Assembly: GCA_000507305.1 (NCBI GenBank)
Contig: DF239434.1
Location: forward strand, 124,001-188,000
Direction: 5' to 3'
From: Breviolum minutum Mf 1.05b.01
Lineage: Eukaryota > Sar > Dinophyceae > Suessiales > Symbiodiniaceae
DNA length: 64,000 nt
The notes beneath the pieces are model-generated. The model searched no databases. It was not told the DNA's origin and was given only the letters and a program-made list of their open reading frames with translations. Position numbers and translations under genes: made by a program. This document shows, piece by piece, positions 1 through 10,992 of the stretch (positions within the stretch are counted from its first letter, which is position 1; every line of letters starts with the position of its first letter).

Positions 1-1367
1 GCATACATGTGTTGCTGCTCCACTGTCTACCATAATGTCAATGTATTTTGTTTGTTGTTCGTTGTTGCTGTCGTGGATGTGTGCGATCATAATTGGTTCT
101 TGGCATTGTATTCCAGATACAATCTGGATTGGTAGTCTACTGTCTGATGACGATGTCATTTGTGGTGCTGGTAGTGCAAGTTGTTGTACATGTTGGTGTC
201 CATCTTGTTCATGTTGTCCAGTGCTTTTGCCCCACCAATGTCCATCATACAAATATGGATCATCGTACCATTGTTGCATGTCATATTGTTCTGCTGCTGC
301 TTGTGGTGTTTCTCCGTAATTGTAGACCGACACTGTACAATTCTTCGCGATGTGTCCTGGTTGTCCACATCTATAGCATACGTCTTGCGCATGCTTTCCT
401 TTGTGTCCTTTCCCTTTGCCTTTGTTCTGTTGCTGTCCTTTGTATCCAAAAGGATTGCCTTGTCCAACTGGACCTTTTCCATTGTTGTAACCTTGGTTGC
501 CTTTTCCTTTACCCTTGTATCCGCCGTAGCTCTTTCCTTTTCCTTTGCCTTTACCTTTGTATTTTCCTTTTCCTTTGTACCCTTTGTATCCTTTGCCTTT
601 GACTGCTGAAATGTCCATTGGTGCTGCTCCTCCACCTAGATTTGTTCCTATGCTTGAGGATGTCTGTTGTTTCAACTTGTTGAATGCTGTTGTTGCTCTG
701 TAATACTCCATGATTGTTGTTCTGACTTGATTGTAGTTTGGTGTTTGTCCAGCTAAGAGCTGAAGGTGTTGTTGTAGTGGTCCTTTTGTCTCATTGAGGA
801 TGACTGCTATTTTCACTGATTCTGGAAGAGCTTGTCCATTGTCTCGTTCATACTTGTTGAGCTCAAATTCCCATTGTGGAAAATGTCTCCTCAAAGTTGT
901 TCATATCGAAGGTGGGCTTGAGTAATCTTGTTAGGTATCCTATTGACCTTGTTCCCACTGGTATTGAGAACCGTATGCAAAGTTGTCTGTAGATCTCAAA
1001 GCCATTGCTTGTCTGATGTTGTCTACATATTGTTGCTGCTGCTCCTGAGCATATGTTGATTAGGGTGTACCTCAAGTCTGTCGATAGTTGTATCCATTTG
1101 TTGGCTTCATCTGTTGTTGAAGCTGCTGCTACGAGATCTGCATCTTTGATAACTGTTGTGGAGTTTTCTGTATTCTCTAACAATTGTGGTAGCGCATTGT
1201 CCATCAGTCCCATGTACGCCTGGAACTTGTATTTTCCATTCTTCGAAGGTACCATACTCTCCTGTAAATGTTGGTGGTTGCATTTTGTACCTGTGCATGT
1301 TGATCAGTCCTTGTGCTATTGTACCTTCTGCTTGTTGTTCTCCATCTGCTGTGCTTGATGTTGCCAT
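1..1367 (-). pseudogene. Gag-protease polyprotein of the copia-type element, frameshifted and partial
   Basis: The frame starts with MATSSTADGEQQAEG at 1367 and would encode the nucleic-acid-binding coat protein that packages element RNA. It breaks at an A run (minus strand) at 1232-1235: TFEEWK should run on into YKFQAYMGLMDN, and one extra base explains the shift. A second run at 880-883 breaks FEET from FPQWEFELNKYERD. After that the frame stays open to the window edge through a long Lys/Gly-rich region (about 420-610), the knuckle CYRCGQPGHIAKNC (C-X2-C-X4-H-X4-C, about 345-390), a Gln/Asp-rich spacer, and MVDSGAATHVC, the retropepsin active-site motif. Both breaks lie in homopolymers, so read errors are as likely as real mutations. 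Confidence 0.82.
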
Positions 1368-1468
1368 TGTTGTTTCCTACTTTTCTCAAGTAGGTGCGTA
1401 CTGTTGTACGTGTATGTGCGCAGTGGTATTGTTTGTATCTCACCTGGATTGTCGAACCAGGATTGTTT

Positions 1469-1480
1469 GCTCCGCTACCA
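1469..1480 (-). promoter_or_regulatory. tRNA primer-binding site (initiator-Met type)
   Basis: The minus-strand sequence TGGTAGCGGAGC lies immediately after the LTR. It has the form of a sequence complementary to the 3' acceptor end of a tRNA (…GCTCCGCTACCA). Copia elements usually prime from initiator methionine tRNA, whose plant binding site is TGGTATCAGAGC; this differs at three bases. The likely role is priming of minus-strand cDNA synthesis. The match to this organism's own initiator tRNA cannot be tested here. Confidence 0.6.
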
Positions 1481-1648
1481 TGTAAAAATCAACTTGACTT
1501 GTACACGATGTATTGTATGTCACTCAGCACCTTTTGTACTCCAGGCAATTGTCTCAGTCAGCTTGACCCAAGGGCCCTGCAGATGTATTGTGTACATGTT
1601 GTACACCACTGGTATCACTAGTATTGTATATACACTTGTATCTTAACA
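1481..1648 (-). repeat. 5' long terminal repeat, 168 bp
   Basis: On the minus strand the segment begins TGTTAAGATACAAG and ends TTGATTTTTACA, so it has the TG...CA ends of an LTR. The 3' end abuts a primer-binding site directly, as in copia elements, and no other boundary in this stretch gives both signals. 168 bp is short but within the range of copia LTRs. The second LTR is outside the window, so identity between LTRs, and therefore insertion age, cannot be judged. Confidence 0.72.
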
Positions 1649-1652
1649 GAAC

Positions 1653-2059
1653 GGATGGATGGATGGATGGATGGGTCGATCGATTTATAGATCGATTTAT
1701 AGATAGATAGATAGTTAGATAGATAGCTAGATAGATAGCTAGGTAGGTAGATAGATAGGTAGATAGGTAGATAGGTAGATAATAGGTAGATAGATAGATA
1801 GATAGGTACTAATTAGATGAGAGATAAAGAGACAAAGAGACACAGACAGACAGACAGACAGACAGACAGATAGATAGCTAGCTAGGTAGGTAGATAGATA
1901 GATAGGTAGGTAGATAGATAGATAGATAGATAGGTAGGTAGATAGATAGATAGATAGGTAGGTAGGTAGGCAGGTAGGGAGATAGAGAGATAGAGGGAGA
2001 CAGAGAGACAGAGACAGAGAGACAGAGAGACAGAGAGCCAGACGGCCAGACAGACCGCC

Positions 2060-2094
<35 letters not shown>

Positions 2095-2136
2095 TAGATA
2101 AATAGATAGATAGATGACAGGCAGACGTTGTGACGG
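1653..2136. repeat. Tetranucleotide satellite (GATG, GATA, GGTA, GACA variants)
   Basis: About 480 bp of imperfect tetranucleotide repeats directly follow the retrotransposon LTR. They move from GGAT through TAGA/GATA and GGTA blocks to a GACA-rich block with CAGA/GAGA interruptions. No coding potential. The stepwise change of unit suggests slippage followed by point mutation. Confidence 0.9.
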
Positions 2137-2148
2137 ATAGATAGATCA

Positions 2149-2264
2149 GGTTAGGTTAGATTAGACTAGACTAGGAGTAGATTAGATTGGAGTTAGTTTA
2201 GACTAGACTAGATTAGAATAGACATTAGATTAGACTAGATAAGATTAGATTAGATTAGATTTGG
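2149..2264. repeat. Degenerate pentanucleotide repeat (TTAGA/CTAGA)
   Basis: About 115 bp of TTAGA, CTAGA and TTAGG variants follow the tetranucleotide array. Isolated TTAGG copies occur, but there is no run of the TTTAGGG telomere unit, so this is an internal microsatellite. Confidence 0.8.
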
Positions 2265-5200
2265 ATAGGTAGATAACTCGATAGACAAACAGATACGTAG
2301 GTAGGTAGATAGCCAGGGAAAGAGCAAGAAAGAAAAAGAAAGAGAGTGCCTCAACCACCTGTCGATCCATCAGTGTCTTTGCTCTGCCATCTGTGACTCA
2401 CAGCAACCAACCTTTCCTATAGGTTTCCTATTTTTCACACTTCCGCGACCGCCTTGTGCGGCACTACTGGTATCATATTTTTTTATTGATGCAATACTTT
2501 TTTCAAGATTATTTTCATTTTGTACTACATTAGTTATTACTCACAGATTTTTTCAATCAGCAAAAAAGGTATCCAAGAATTTTTTGGCAGCATTTTTTTT
2601 GTTCATTTCCCGTTTCCAAGTTCCCTACGTTTCCAACCCCAACCCCAACCCCAAGGATCGCCACACCTCGTTTTGAGGTGTTGACTTGAAGACGCCTAGG
2701 ATCCCTGTGGTTTCCAATGTGGATGCCAAGTCTGGAGCCTTGGAGCGTTTCCGGCAGATGGCGAAAAAAAAAACCTGCTTGTAGGTCAAGGTCATTGGGT
2801 TTTTTGGTGGTTCTGGTAATAGGTGGGTTCGGGATTCTGGTATATAAGCTGTATAACCGTATAAACAGCCAATTTGGGTGACTACATGTTAGTTGCCACC
2901 TTTTACAAGAACCTCAAAAATCTGTTGACAAGGTGCTGGGAGAAAGCACAAGTTTTGCGTGCTTAGAAAATCAAGTGCTATAAGATGTTACAATTTAGGA
3001 GTTTTAGATTTTTTTTGGACCTTTGGAGATTGGAACTGACACCAATTGGCATGTGAAACGTAGTAACTTGGTAACTTCGGGGCTTAAGTATGGGCAACTA
3101 AGGGGCTTAAGTATTGGCATACATCTACAGGAAAGTCTCCAAAAAAATCAGGATCCCAAAGCTGGGAAATGCTTTGAGTAGGAAATCCCCAAAAGTTTCT
3201 CCAGCAGACATACCCATCAATATCCGAATGTCATGCACTGAGGCCCCATTCAGATCCTGAGACCATCAAGGCCGGCTTCATCGGTCGATTTTGCGTTTTT
3301 TTGCACGTAAAGGTAGACAAAAGATCAACAAAAATAAGTTCTTTAGCCGCTGGTTTCAAAGAGAAATCCAGACCATCTTCAGCCCTAATTACCTAGTTAT
3401 GGAGATCATCCAATTTGACGAAAAAAACATCATGAAATTGAAAGACTTAAGACTCTTTGGGCGGTTACCTATTTACTGTGTGGAAAACTCGCAACTCCAC
3501 GCCATTGCAAGGCCATTTTGGCGAAGCAGGTAACAGCACCTGTGCAGCTTCTTGCTTCGCAAAGGGTGGCACTGCTGGGTTGCTGGTTTTGCACACTTTT
3601 TTCGAGAAGATGATGATCTCAATTGTTTTTGACATGTATATATATATATCGACTATAATAATAAGGCAACTTGGCCTTTTCCCGCTTCTGTTTATTTAAT
3701 GTAAATGTCTAGTATGATACATACTTAGTTATATTAGGTATATTTGTATTGTGCAAATAATGTTTTGTTTCAGCTGTGATTCTGCATGACTTTGTTTTGT
3801 TGAGATAATTACGTTTACCTAGCCAACCAGATCGGTTGTGCATATGTCCCAATTGGGATGTATGCAATCACTTAAGACTTAGGTGGGAGACGCAGATGAA
3901 GGACGCACAGCCCGGGTATTCAATCCGATTCACTGTGTAGTCAAATCTCTGATTTTACTTGTTAAGATAAATATGGTGGCGGCGGCTATCTTACTCAATT
4001 ATTCTAGCATGATCTCGGCCTCATCACTTTGGATCACTTGAAGCTCTCCACTTGCAACCCTTCAGGGGTCCAGTGTTTTGCATTATTCATCAACCCTGCA
4101 AAATTCTCGCCAGGACTTGTCCTCCTCAGGAAGCTTCGAGCAAGGTTATGAGTGCGGACCTGGCAAGGCGAACATAGAGCCGACAATGCCATAGATGTTT
4201 CCTTGGAGAAGACAACCTCGCTGTTCGTGTTCGCCATGTCCACGATTCATCCATAAAACCATTTTTCATCCATAACGCTTGGAACATCCTGAAAACACCT
4301 TAAAGGGCAAGTCCCCATAGCTACGATTCTTTCGGCACCGGTTGAAAACCCCTCTCCGGGTGTTGATGAAGAGAAGTACTCGATAGGTCATTGCCGGCAT
4401 TATGAAGCGCATCGATAAGCCACTTGGACTCCTTTGACTTACCAGCCACCTGCAGTTTGTGGTCATTGAAGCTGATTTTGGGGATGGGCAATGCTTGATT
4501 GTCTTGGTTACGTCATGTCAATCATTGAACGATATTGAATACCAAACCTCAAAGATTGTTGGTCCGTTGCTTCACGATGTTCATTTTCTTATACGGGTGC
4601 AGAGACACAGTACCAAGGACAGCTGCAGCAAACATTACCAACATCACGGCATGAGCTGTGAGCTGAATTTTGGGCTGCGACACGAGTTTTGATTTTGCAG
4701 TCCAAAGTGTGAAACAAGAAAGACATGGAAAGGCATGACTCATACCAGCACCCTTAACTCGTTAAGGATAGACTAGGTTGGCAGTTAGCTTATATGTTAG
4801 ATCTCTATCTCCAGACATATACCACGGTATACCCCATGGGCTTGACTAGAATCCGGTCTTTAACACACAACTGGCAAAAGTCGTTTTTGTTTGGGATCTC
4901 CTTGAACCTGCTTTTTGGGAGCGCTTCGGTGAGTACAGGAGCATTGTGCAACTTAGGTGAGTTGCATTGCCAGTTGACCAACATTAAAAGAATCCTTCGA
5001 TCTGGTACCCGAATACAAGGCGATCAATCAAATAATGCTCACACACGCCAACATTGTTTTCAATCTTCGTGCATTAATTTCACCCTGGTGAGTTTCGGCC
5101 ACCCTTTTGGAGTTCGGGAATTTGGAAGGCAACGTATTGAGATTCGAGCTCTTTACATTTGGAACTGACGATGCTTAAATTGAAAACATGGCGACCAAAG

Positions 5201-6849
5201 ATCCGCAAATCTCCTACTTGTAGCACAAATCAAACGACTCCATTTCCACCATTTTCTGGCAATGCGGAAAGAGTGTGAGACATCAGCTGATAAGACATCA
5301 GCGCTATCGATTATGCATTGAACCACAAAGCTGTCTTGCTATTCGATCCAGCACAATGGAGTGATATTGTCTCGTGACCGGTTGCCCAGCGACCGTAAAT
5401 GGCAAGATAGTTGTTTTGTGATATAGATTCTCCATGGCCAAAGCGCCGGGCAGGGATGGTGAACCCACACCCTGTCACGATGCTGTTCTGTCACGATGCT
5501 GTTCTCCGGTTTCAATTTAAAGGTTTGTCCGTTTGATTTCTTTTGTAAAACGTGTGGCGGTCTCAGGACGTGTGGCATTTAACACAAGTGGTGCTTGTAA
5601 CACCAGATTTTGGTCCAGGTGCTGCAGGTACTCGTCACTGCTTGTTGAAAGAAATCCAGCCTGGAGATTTAAGAAATTACATGAGATATCGATGCAATCG
5701 TGGATGCTCTGAATTACTCAGCAAAAGCGCCTTCTCCTACCTCTGCATGTTTCGGCACAGAGAGGATGAGTCGTAGACTAGTCGAATCATTAACAAGGCT
5801 CCTTTTCAGGACTGGGGTCGTCTGGTCGTTGATTGGTGAGGTGTGGTGGAGTAGCCTTTTTCAGATCCGACTTGGGAAATGAACATATGACATGATGCTT
5901 AGTTGGGGCAGCTGCTAAACTTCACGACTTCTCGGAAACATTACATATGATTACTTGAAACACATAGATACACTATATCAATCTTTATCACACAGTAGTG
6001 TAGATTCTAGAGGTTGGCAGAAGGATGCAAAGTTCACTTTTTCGGGATGCAACCTTCCGTCGATGTCAGTCCTGATGAAGAAAAGCCTGCCAATTGTCCG
6101 CGGCTCCCCCCCCAAAATGTGGATGATGCCCTTCAGATTCCAAAGTTGATTTAGCTACCTATTGATGTAATCTTCACGACTGATGTTCATGGTTTTGTAC
6201 ATCCCAGGTGGTTGTCTGAATTTCTTGCATCAACAGCATCTCCTCATCGCTTGAAGATCAAAGGGGTTCTTTAATGAGACGCGACTTGATTACCAAGATG
6301 CTGGTTGCTTTCAAAGCTGGTGCCCGGGGCCCGGGGCATCGAAAATATCCAACCCCAAGGAAAAACCAAAAAATTAATTCTGACCCACCACGTGGTTGCA
6401 CGTTCCGTCAGGGTTAAAAAACATGATCTTCCCGCATGAAGGGTATTTGGTGGAAATTTGGAGGGGTTTTCATTGGGTAAGAACAGAAACCCGATGATTT
6501 GATTGAATTGCGAATCTAAAATGGGAGATTCTCCTCCCCTTACCCCATTTTTGACCCTAGGGGTCATTGAGCTTTATTCGGGGTTCCCATGAATTATACT
6601 CACAAAGATTGACAGGCTCATCATGTCCAAAAACTAGCCATAGCAATGAAGGGCAAGCAATTTGTCATGTTGTTGCACCACCAACTAATTGGAACAAGTG
6701 ACATCCAAGCATTCAACCTTAGGCACTATTTTGTTTGAAATTTGAAAGGATAAACGAGCAAGAGTACAACCGCCACAAAATGATCCCACACGAACATTTT
6801 GTATGTACCTTCCGCTTGAGTAGTAATTTTCTGAACTTATTACGCGCAG
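2265..6849. other. Intergenic stretch without a recognised gene
   Basis: No family recognised. A short CCCCAA run lies at 2633-2654. Two adjacent minus-strand open frames (4466-4266 and 4243-4034) have protein-like composition but no motif I know, and could be remnants. 3457-3600 has open frames in two registers and looks like a degraded coding repeat. GC-rich CCCGGGGCCCGGGGC sits near 6327. The rest is A/T-rich unique sequence without features I can support. Confidence 0.4.
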
Positions 6850-6850
6850 C

Positions 6851-7597
6851 TTGAGTTCAAAGCCAAGAGGTGCAAAGGCACCCCTTGTCAGTCAGGACAC
6901 AATGGCATATGCAGGAGGGTTTCACACAGTGCTTCTCAGAAGTGATGGTCAAGCTGTTGCTTGCGGTGGGAATATTGGTGGGCAGTGCAACATTCCACCC
7001 TTGGATGCAGGAATTTCATACAGTCAGGTTTCTGCAGGAGGGTTTCACACAGTGCTTCTCAGAAGTGATGGTCAAGCTGTAGCATGCGGCAAGACATCTG
7101 ATGGACAATGCAGCATTCCACCCTTGAAAGAAGGACTTTCTTACAGCCAGGTTTCCGCAGGAGTTGGCCACACAGTGCTCCTCAGAAGTGATGGTCAAGC
7201 TGTTGTTTGCGGTCGGAATAATTCTGGGCAATGTGACATTCCATCAGTGAGGTCTAGGCGTGACTGGTTGCCATTTGGTGTCTCATCTCTGAGCCCTAGC
7301 TATAAAAATGATTTCAAAACATTTCCTTTTCTTGGGAAAGACCGTCTGGTGCAAGTGGATTTTTGCCTTGCCGGTGAGGGAGGCGTTATTCTGACTTGCG
7401 TTGGATTGGATGGGCTGGAGGTGCTACGATTGAACACACAAAAATCTGAAAGAGCAGTGGATGTTTGCAGCCGCGTGGCTCGTGAACTGAACACCGACGC
7501 CCAGAATCTTCGAATGGTTTTGCCTGATGCACGCTTGCTTGCTACCATTTGCCAGGCAAATCCATTCGCAACACTTTCCGATGTGATTTCAGCCTGA
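6851..7597 (+). CDS. RCC1-repeat protein with ubiquitin-like C-terminal domain
   Basis: A 248-codon open frame ending in TGA at 7595-7597. Three RCC1-type repeats of 41 residues each carry HTVLLRSDGQAVACG followed by GQCxIP, the blade motif of RCC1/HERC beta-propellers. A full propeller has about seven blades, so this is a partial propeller or the last exon of a longer gene. The C-terminal about 75 residues (LRLNTQKSERAVDVCSRVA, then NLRMVLPDARLL and TLSDVI) have the spacing of a ubiquitin-like fold. Dinoflagellate genomes carry many such RCC1-Ubl proteins, often annotated as HERC-like, but no HECT ligase domain is present. The first ATG in frame is 6902; upstream codons stay open to an AG at 6848-6849, so an upstream exon is possible. 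Function unknown; protein-protein binding is likely. Confidence 0.78.
   Translation: MSSKPRGAKAPLVSQDTMAYAGGFHTVLLRSDGQAVACGGNIGGQCNIPPLDAGISYSQVSAGGFHTVLLRSDGQAVACGKTSDGQCSIPPLKEGLSYSQVSAGVGHTVLLRSDGQAVVCGRNNSGQCDIPSVRSRRDWLPFGVSSLSPSYKNDFKTFPFLGKDRLVQVDFCLAGEGGVILTCVGLDGLEVLRLNTQKSERAVDVCSRVARELNTDAQNLRMVLPDARLLATICQANPFATLSDVISA
6911..7260 (+). repeat. Three 123-bp coding repeats (RCC1 blades)
   Basis: Units start at 6911, 7034 and 7157, period 123 bp = 41 codons. The first 47 bases of units 1 and 2 are identical, including synonymous positions, and unit 3 differs by only a few bases over the same stretch. This indicates recent duplication or gene conversion among blades. Confidence 0.88.
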
Positions 7598-8522
7598 GAC
7601 AAAAGCATACTGTGGCTTCGGATGGGCAAAAGAAGTGCCAAAACAAATGTGGAATTCCATCCCCATGTCATCCCATAGGTTTAGGAAAGTTTCCATGGAC
7701 ATGGCGTGCGGTACTGGTAGAGCAATGCTGGCTATCCCCACATAACATCCTCAAAATGACGTTTTTGAAAAGCAGCCCCGAGGTATGACAATTTTGCATG
7801 TCCCACTGATACTGTACACCTTGGGACGCTTGAGATAGATACCAAGACTTGGTAATTTGGAAAAGGGCAAGTCCCTTCAAAACAGTGGCATTTTTGGTAT
7901 ATTCGTCAAATTTCTGAGGGTTGTAGTTCTCATCTTCCAACCCGTTACTCCATTACTGTAAGGGGTGAAGAGTCACCTCATCTTCCAACCTCTGGCTGAA
8001 ATCAAGTTGGTGAGCTCCATCTTTGGCAGCGGAACTTCATTTTTTGGACCTTTTTTTTGCCACACCCGGATTGTTGGGGAAGGAAGTGTCCCCAAAATAT
8101 CCCCCCTTCAAAGGTCGAATGCAGCATGTATCCGTATCTTGTATGGTGTATATCAATCTGCCAGACACAATGGCAGGTTCATGCAGATTTGGGATTCCGA
8201 AGTAGAAGGTGAAACATTCTTGTTGCTGATGATTTCACAAGGCATTGATGATTTCGCAATCAAGATTGCCCTTAGTCACTTAGTCAATCCTGATGCCACT
8301 GGAGGGATTGCAGTTGAGGCTTCCAATTAGTACTGCTCCTGACTTCCACCCCAAAATTCCTAGGGTTCTTCCAGTGAGGCCCCACCAATCCACCAATCCA
8401 ACCATCCAGGATGCCGGGCTGATCCGCATTGTGTGGCATCCGAATGCAACCTCCCGTTGGAGACTGAGAGGAGTAAGAAGTTGCGGATGGGATATGCATG
8501 ATATGAGGAGATAAGTGGTTTT
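7598..8522. other. Intergenic stretch, nothing recognised
   Basis: A plus-strand open frame at 7965-8330 (121 codons) has no recognisable domain, no clear start context and no splice-flanked structure. Otherwise unique non-coding sequence. Confidence 0.4.
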
Positions 8523-8605
8523 CTGATGAATGATGAATGATGAATGATGAATGATGGATGATGGATGATGGATGATGGATGATGGATGATGGATGATGGA
8601 TGATG

Positions 8606-8636
<31 letters not shown>

Positions 8637-8938
8637 GATGCATGATGAATGATGAATGATGCATGATGGATGATGGATGATGGATGATGAATGATGAATG
8701 ATGAATGATGGATGATGCATGATGAATGATGAATGATGCATGATGGATGATGGATGATGGATGATGAATGATGGATGATGCATGATGAATGATGAATGAT
8801 GCATGATGAATGATGCATGATGAATGATGCATGATGCATGATGAATGATGGATGATGCATGATGGATGATGGATGATGGATGATGGATGATGGATGAGGA
8901 TGAGGATGATGATGGTGATGATGATGATGGTGATGATG

Positions 8939-9022
<84 letters not shown>

Positions 9023-9034
9023 CATGAGGATGAG
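8523..9034. repeat. GATGRAT 7-bp minisatellite merging into (GAT)n
   Basis: About 360 bp of ATGATGAATG/ATGATGGATG units (7-bp period GATGAAT or GATGGAT, with GATGCAT variants) are followed by about 140 bp of almost pure GAT trinucleotides. Long open frames across it (poly Ile/His/Ser on the minus strand) are artefacts of the repeat. The same 7-bp family recurs inside an intron at 31093-31345. Confidence 0.95.
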
Positions 9035-10890
9035 GAAGGCGACGATGGTGATGGTGATGGTGATTTTTGAGAAACCTGATGATCCCAAATAGGTTGAACC
9101 AACCACAGTCACAACCATGACGGTGAAATCGGTTCCTTCCAACGACACGGTTTTCGCCGTTTCCATGTTGATCTCTTATGTGCTTTACCAAAGCCTACGC
9201 GACCTTGAAATCCATATGCCAAACGAAGTTTCCTTGGCACTGACAATCTGCCAAAAAGATGAACCTTTCATTTTTACAATTTTAAGCCCACGTCCCGTTG
9301 ATGAGTTTATTGGTTCCACCCCAAAGACAGCAAGTGGTTCCACCCCAAACACGATCAAGGTGGGTCAATCGGTCTATGATCTCAGAGAGGACGGGCTGGC
9401 GGAAAAATGGACGTGAACATTCACAAACAGGGAGCGCATTACAAAAATAGCCTTTAATTTGCTGTTTATTATATGGTGTCTCCATTTGTTCCTAGAATTC
9501 CACAAGCATTCTCAAGTGATATCAGGTGATATGAGGTGGATATATACAAAAACCATGCTCGAGCCTATCCAAATGAAGTACAACACGGCTGGACTTCACA
9601 TTTAAAAAACGATCGATTATTGGCTTCGCAAATTTGTGTCTCAGGATGAGCAGTTGGCGCTGGCGATGCAGACGGGTCTCTCAGGGCGGTTCACCTTCTC
9701 AAGAACTTAAAACATCTCACAATAGACACTTCGAGCATGTGTTCGAATAGCTTTCAACATGCTTTCAACCCATCAAAATGTCGGTCTGCACCCTGGTGAC
9801 ATTTGAAAGTTATTCAGCTTGACCATTGAAAAAACGTTGCCATGGTGCACTCTGGAGATTGTATTTGAAGAACGCTACCCACAATCACTTTTCAAGTTGT
9901 TAGTTGAGTCTTATGTCCATTATATTGCTTCATTAAGTATGATCGAGTCTGATTCATTTCATATATCCTTTATGATTACAAGCACATTTTTGGATAGATT
10001 AGAGTAATCATCCACTCAACTTTTTGCTAGCTCGAGGCTGTTGGTTGGGTTTGGTAAAAAGCAGTTGGGAGTGCTAAGGTTTGGATGATATTTGTCATCT
10101 GCGAATGCTTTTCTTAATGGCTGACTAGCAGTGAACATGTCGACATTAAAGCTGAAGTTACCTGGTAAAGCTATCTCGGCCCGCGAAGTAGTTTAGCAGG
10201 AGAATCCTCACAAAATGACCAAGAATTTTGGGTGAACGTGAAATAGGAAGTCAATCTTCACAGATTAATCTCTGTGAAGTAAAATGATGTTAGGTGACTT
10301 CACCTCTAGTTTTTCTTGCATGGGATAAATTCTCTCAGAATGGCCTGACTTCAGATTCAGATTTGTGGATATTTGCCATGGCTATTGTTCTCCAATGAGA
10401 GAAGCAATGACCACTTTGTTCTCGTGCATCTCCTGTTGTAATGGGACCGGTCATCAACTTTGGCCACTTTCCGGTACACTTCCCAAAGCTAAGATAGCCC
10501 ATAAAAATGGCCGTTTCCAATAGGAATCTCCTTTTGCAAAAGTCTATTTTCAGGGGCTATGTTAGGTTCAGGGAGGGTAGCTCCAGTGTAGCACCCCCAC
10601 GTGACTTTGGGACGACTCAAGGCAATCGCTAGCTGAAGAGGAAGGAGATCCCGATGGTGCTGCTGGTGCAGTCGCTGGGATGCCCAGGAAATTTCTAAGT
10701 GGACAGACCGAATATATCCGAATATTTCCATAACATAAACATACAAACAATATGTAAATATAGATAGGTTATATTTGAAAAGCACCCACCAGCCACAGGG
10801 GGGTCCATGTTAAATAATTAAAAATACAAAAAAAATACGAAAAAAATGCGACTAAAAATACGGATTTTTTTTGCAAGGGTGCAAGAAAAT
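9035..10890. other. Intergenic stretch with one weak exon-like segment
   Basis: A 99-codon plus-strand frame (9117-9416) has no recognised domain. At about 10634-10690 the plus strand reads AEEEGDPDGAAGAVAGMP between an AG and a G-purine donor-like site, with dinoflagellate-exon-like composition. Nothing connects it to a gene. Confidence 0.3.
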
Positions 10891-10992
10891 ACAACTTGTG
10901 AAATTTTCACTTTTCCAGATGGAATTTGAATTTCACAAAATACAATTTGTGAAATTTGCACTTGTCCATATGGGAATTCAATTTCCCAGGCG
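10891..10992. repeat. 51-bp tandem duplication, diverged
   Basis: Two consecutive 51-bp copies (from 10891 and 10942) share TTGTGAAATTT, CACTT.TCCA.ATGG and GAATT..AATTTC at matching places. The surroundings are rich in AAAAATAC runs. Probably a fragment of a dispersed non-coding repeat. Confidence 0.65.

Larger units (their letters stand above)
1..1648 (-). mobile_element. Ty1/copia-type LTR retrotransposon, 5' part, cut by window edge
   Basis: Reading the minus strand from 1648 leftwards, the order is a short LTR (1648-1481), a primer-binding site (1480-1469), an untranslated leader, a gag frame starting at 1367, a CCHC zinc knuckle, and the start of an aspartic protease at the left edge. 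This order is diagnostic of an LTR retrotransposon. A copia-like Gag with a basic Gly/Lys-rich stretch before the knuckle, plus the protease signature DSGAATHVC, fits the Ty1/copia superfamily. Integrase, reverse transcriptase and the 3' LTR would lie to the left, outside the window. Two one-base frameshifts in gag suggest a decayed copy or sequencing errors. The five bases after the LTR (GAACG, 1649-1653) would be one half of a target-site duplication. Confidence 0.85.

Noticed and set aside
93..609. Plus-strand hydrophobic frames of 140-170 codons at the left edge
   Set aside because: Antisense shadow of the Lys/Gly-rich gag region.
1442..1462. T-arm-like hairpin as evidence for a tRNA gene
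   Set aside because: Loop is 9 rather than 7 bases and no acceptor, D or anticodon arms are present; kept only as a note on the retrotransposon leader.
2633..2654. CCCCAA repeats resembling a ciliate-type telomere
   Set aside because: Only about four units, internal, and the dinoflagellate telomere unit is TTTAGGG; treated as a chance low-complexity run.
3505..3530. GCCATTTTGGC, similar to part of the dinoflagellate spliced leader
   Set aside because: Only 11 bases match and the leader's 3' end (TCAAG) is not kept; no gene follows.
8280..9191. Minus-strand open frames of about 270-300 codons rich in Ile/His/Ser
   Set aside because: Generated by the GATGRAT/GAT satellite; open in several frames at once.
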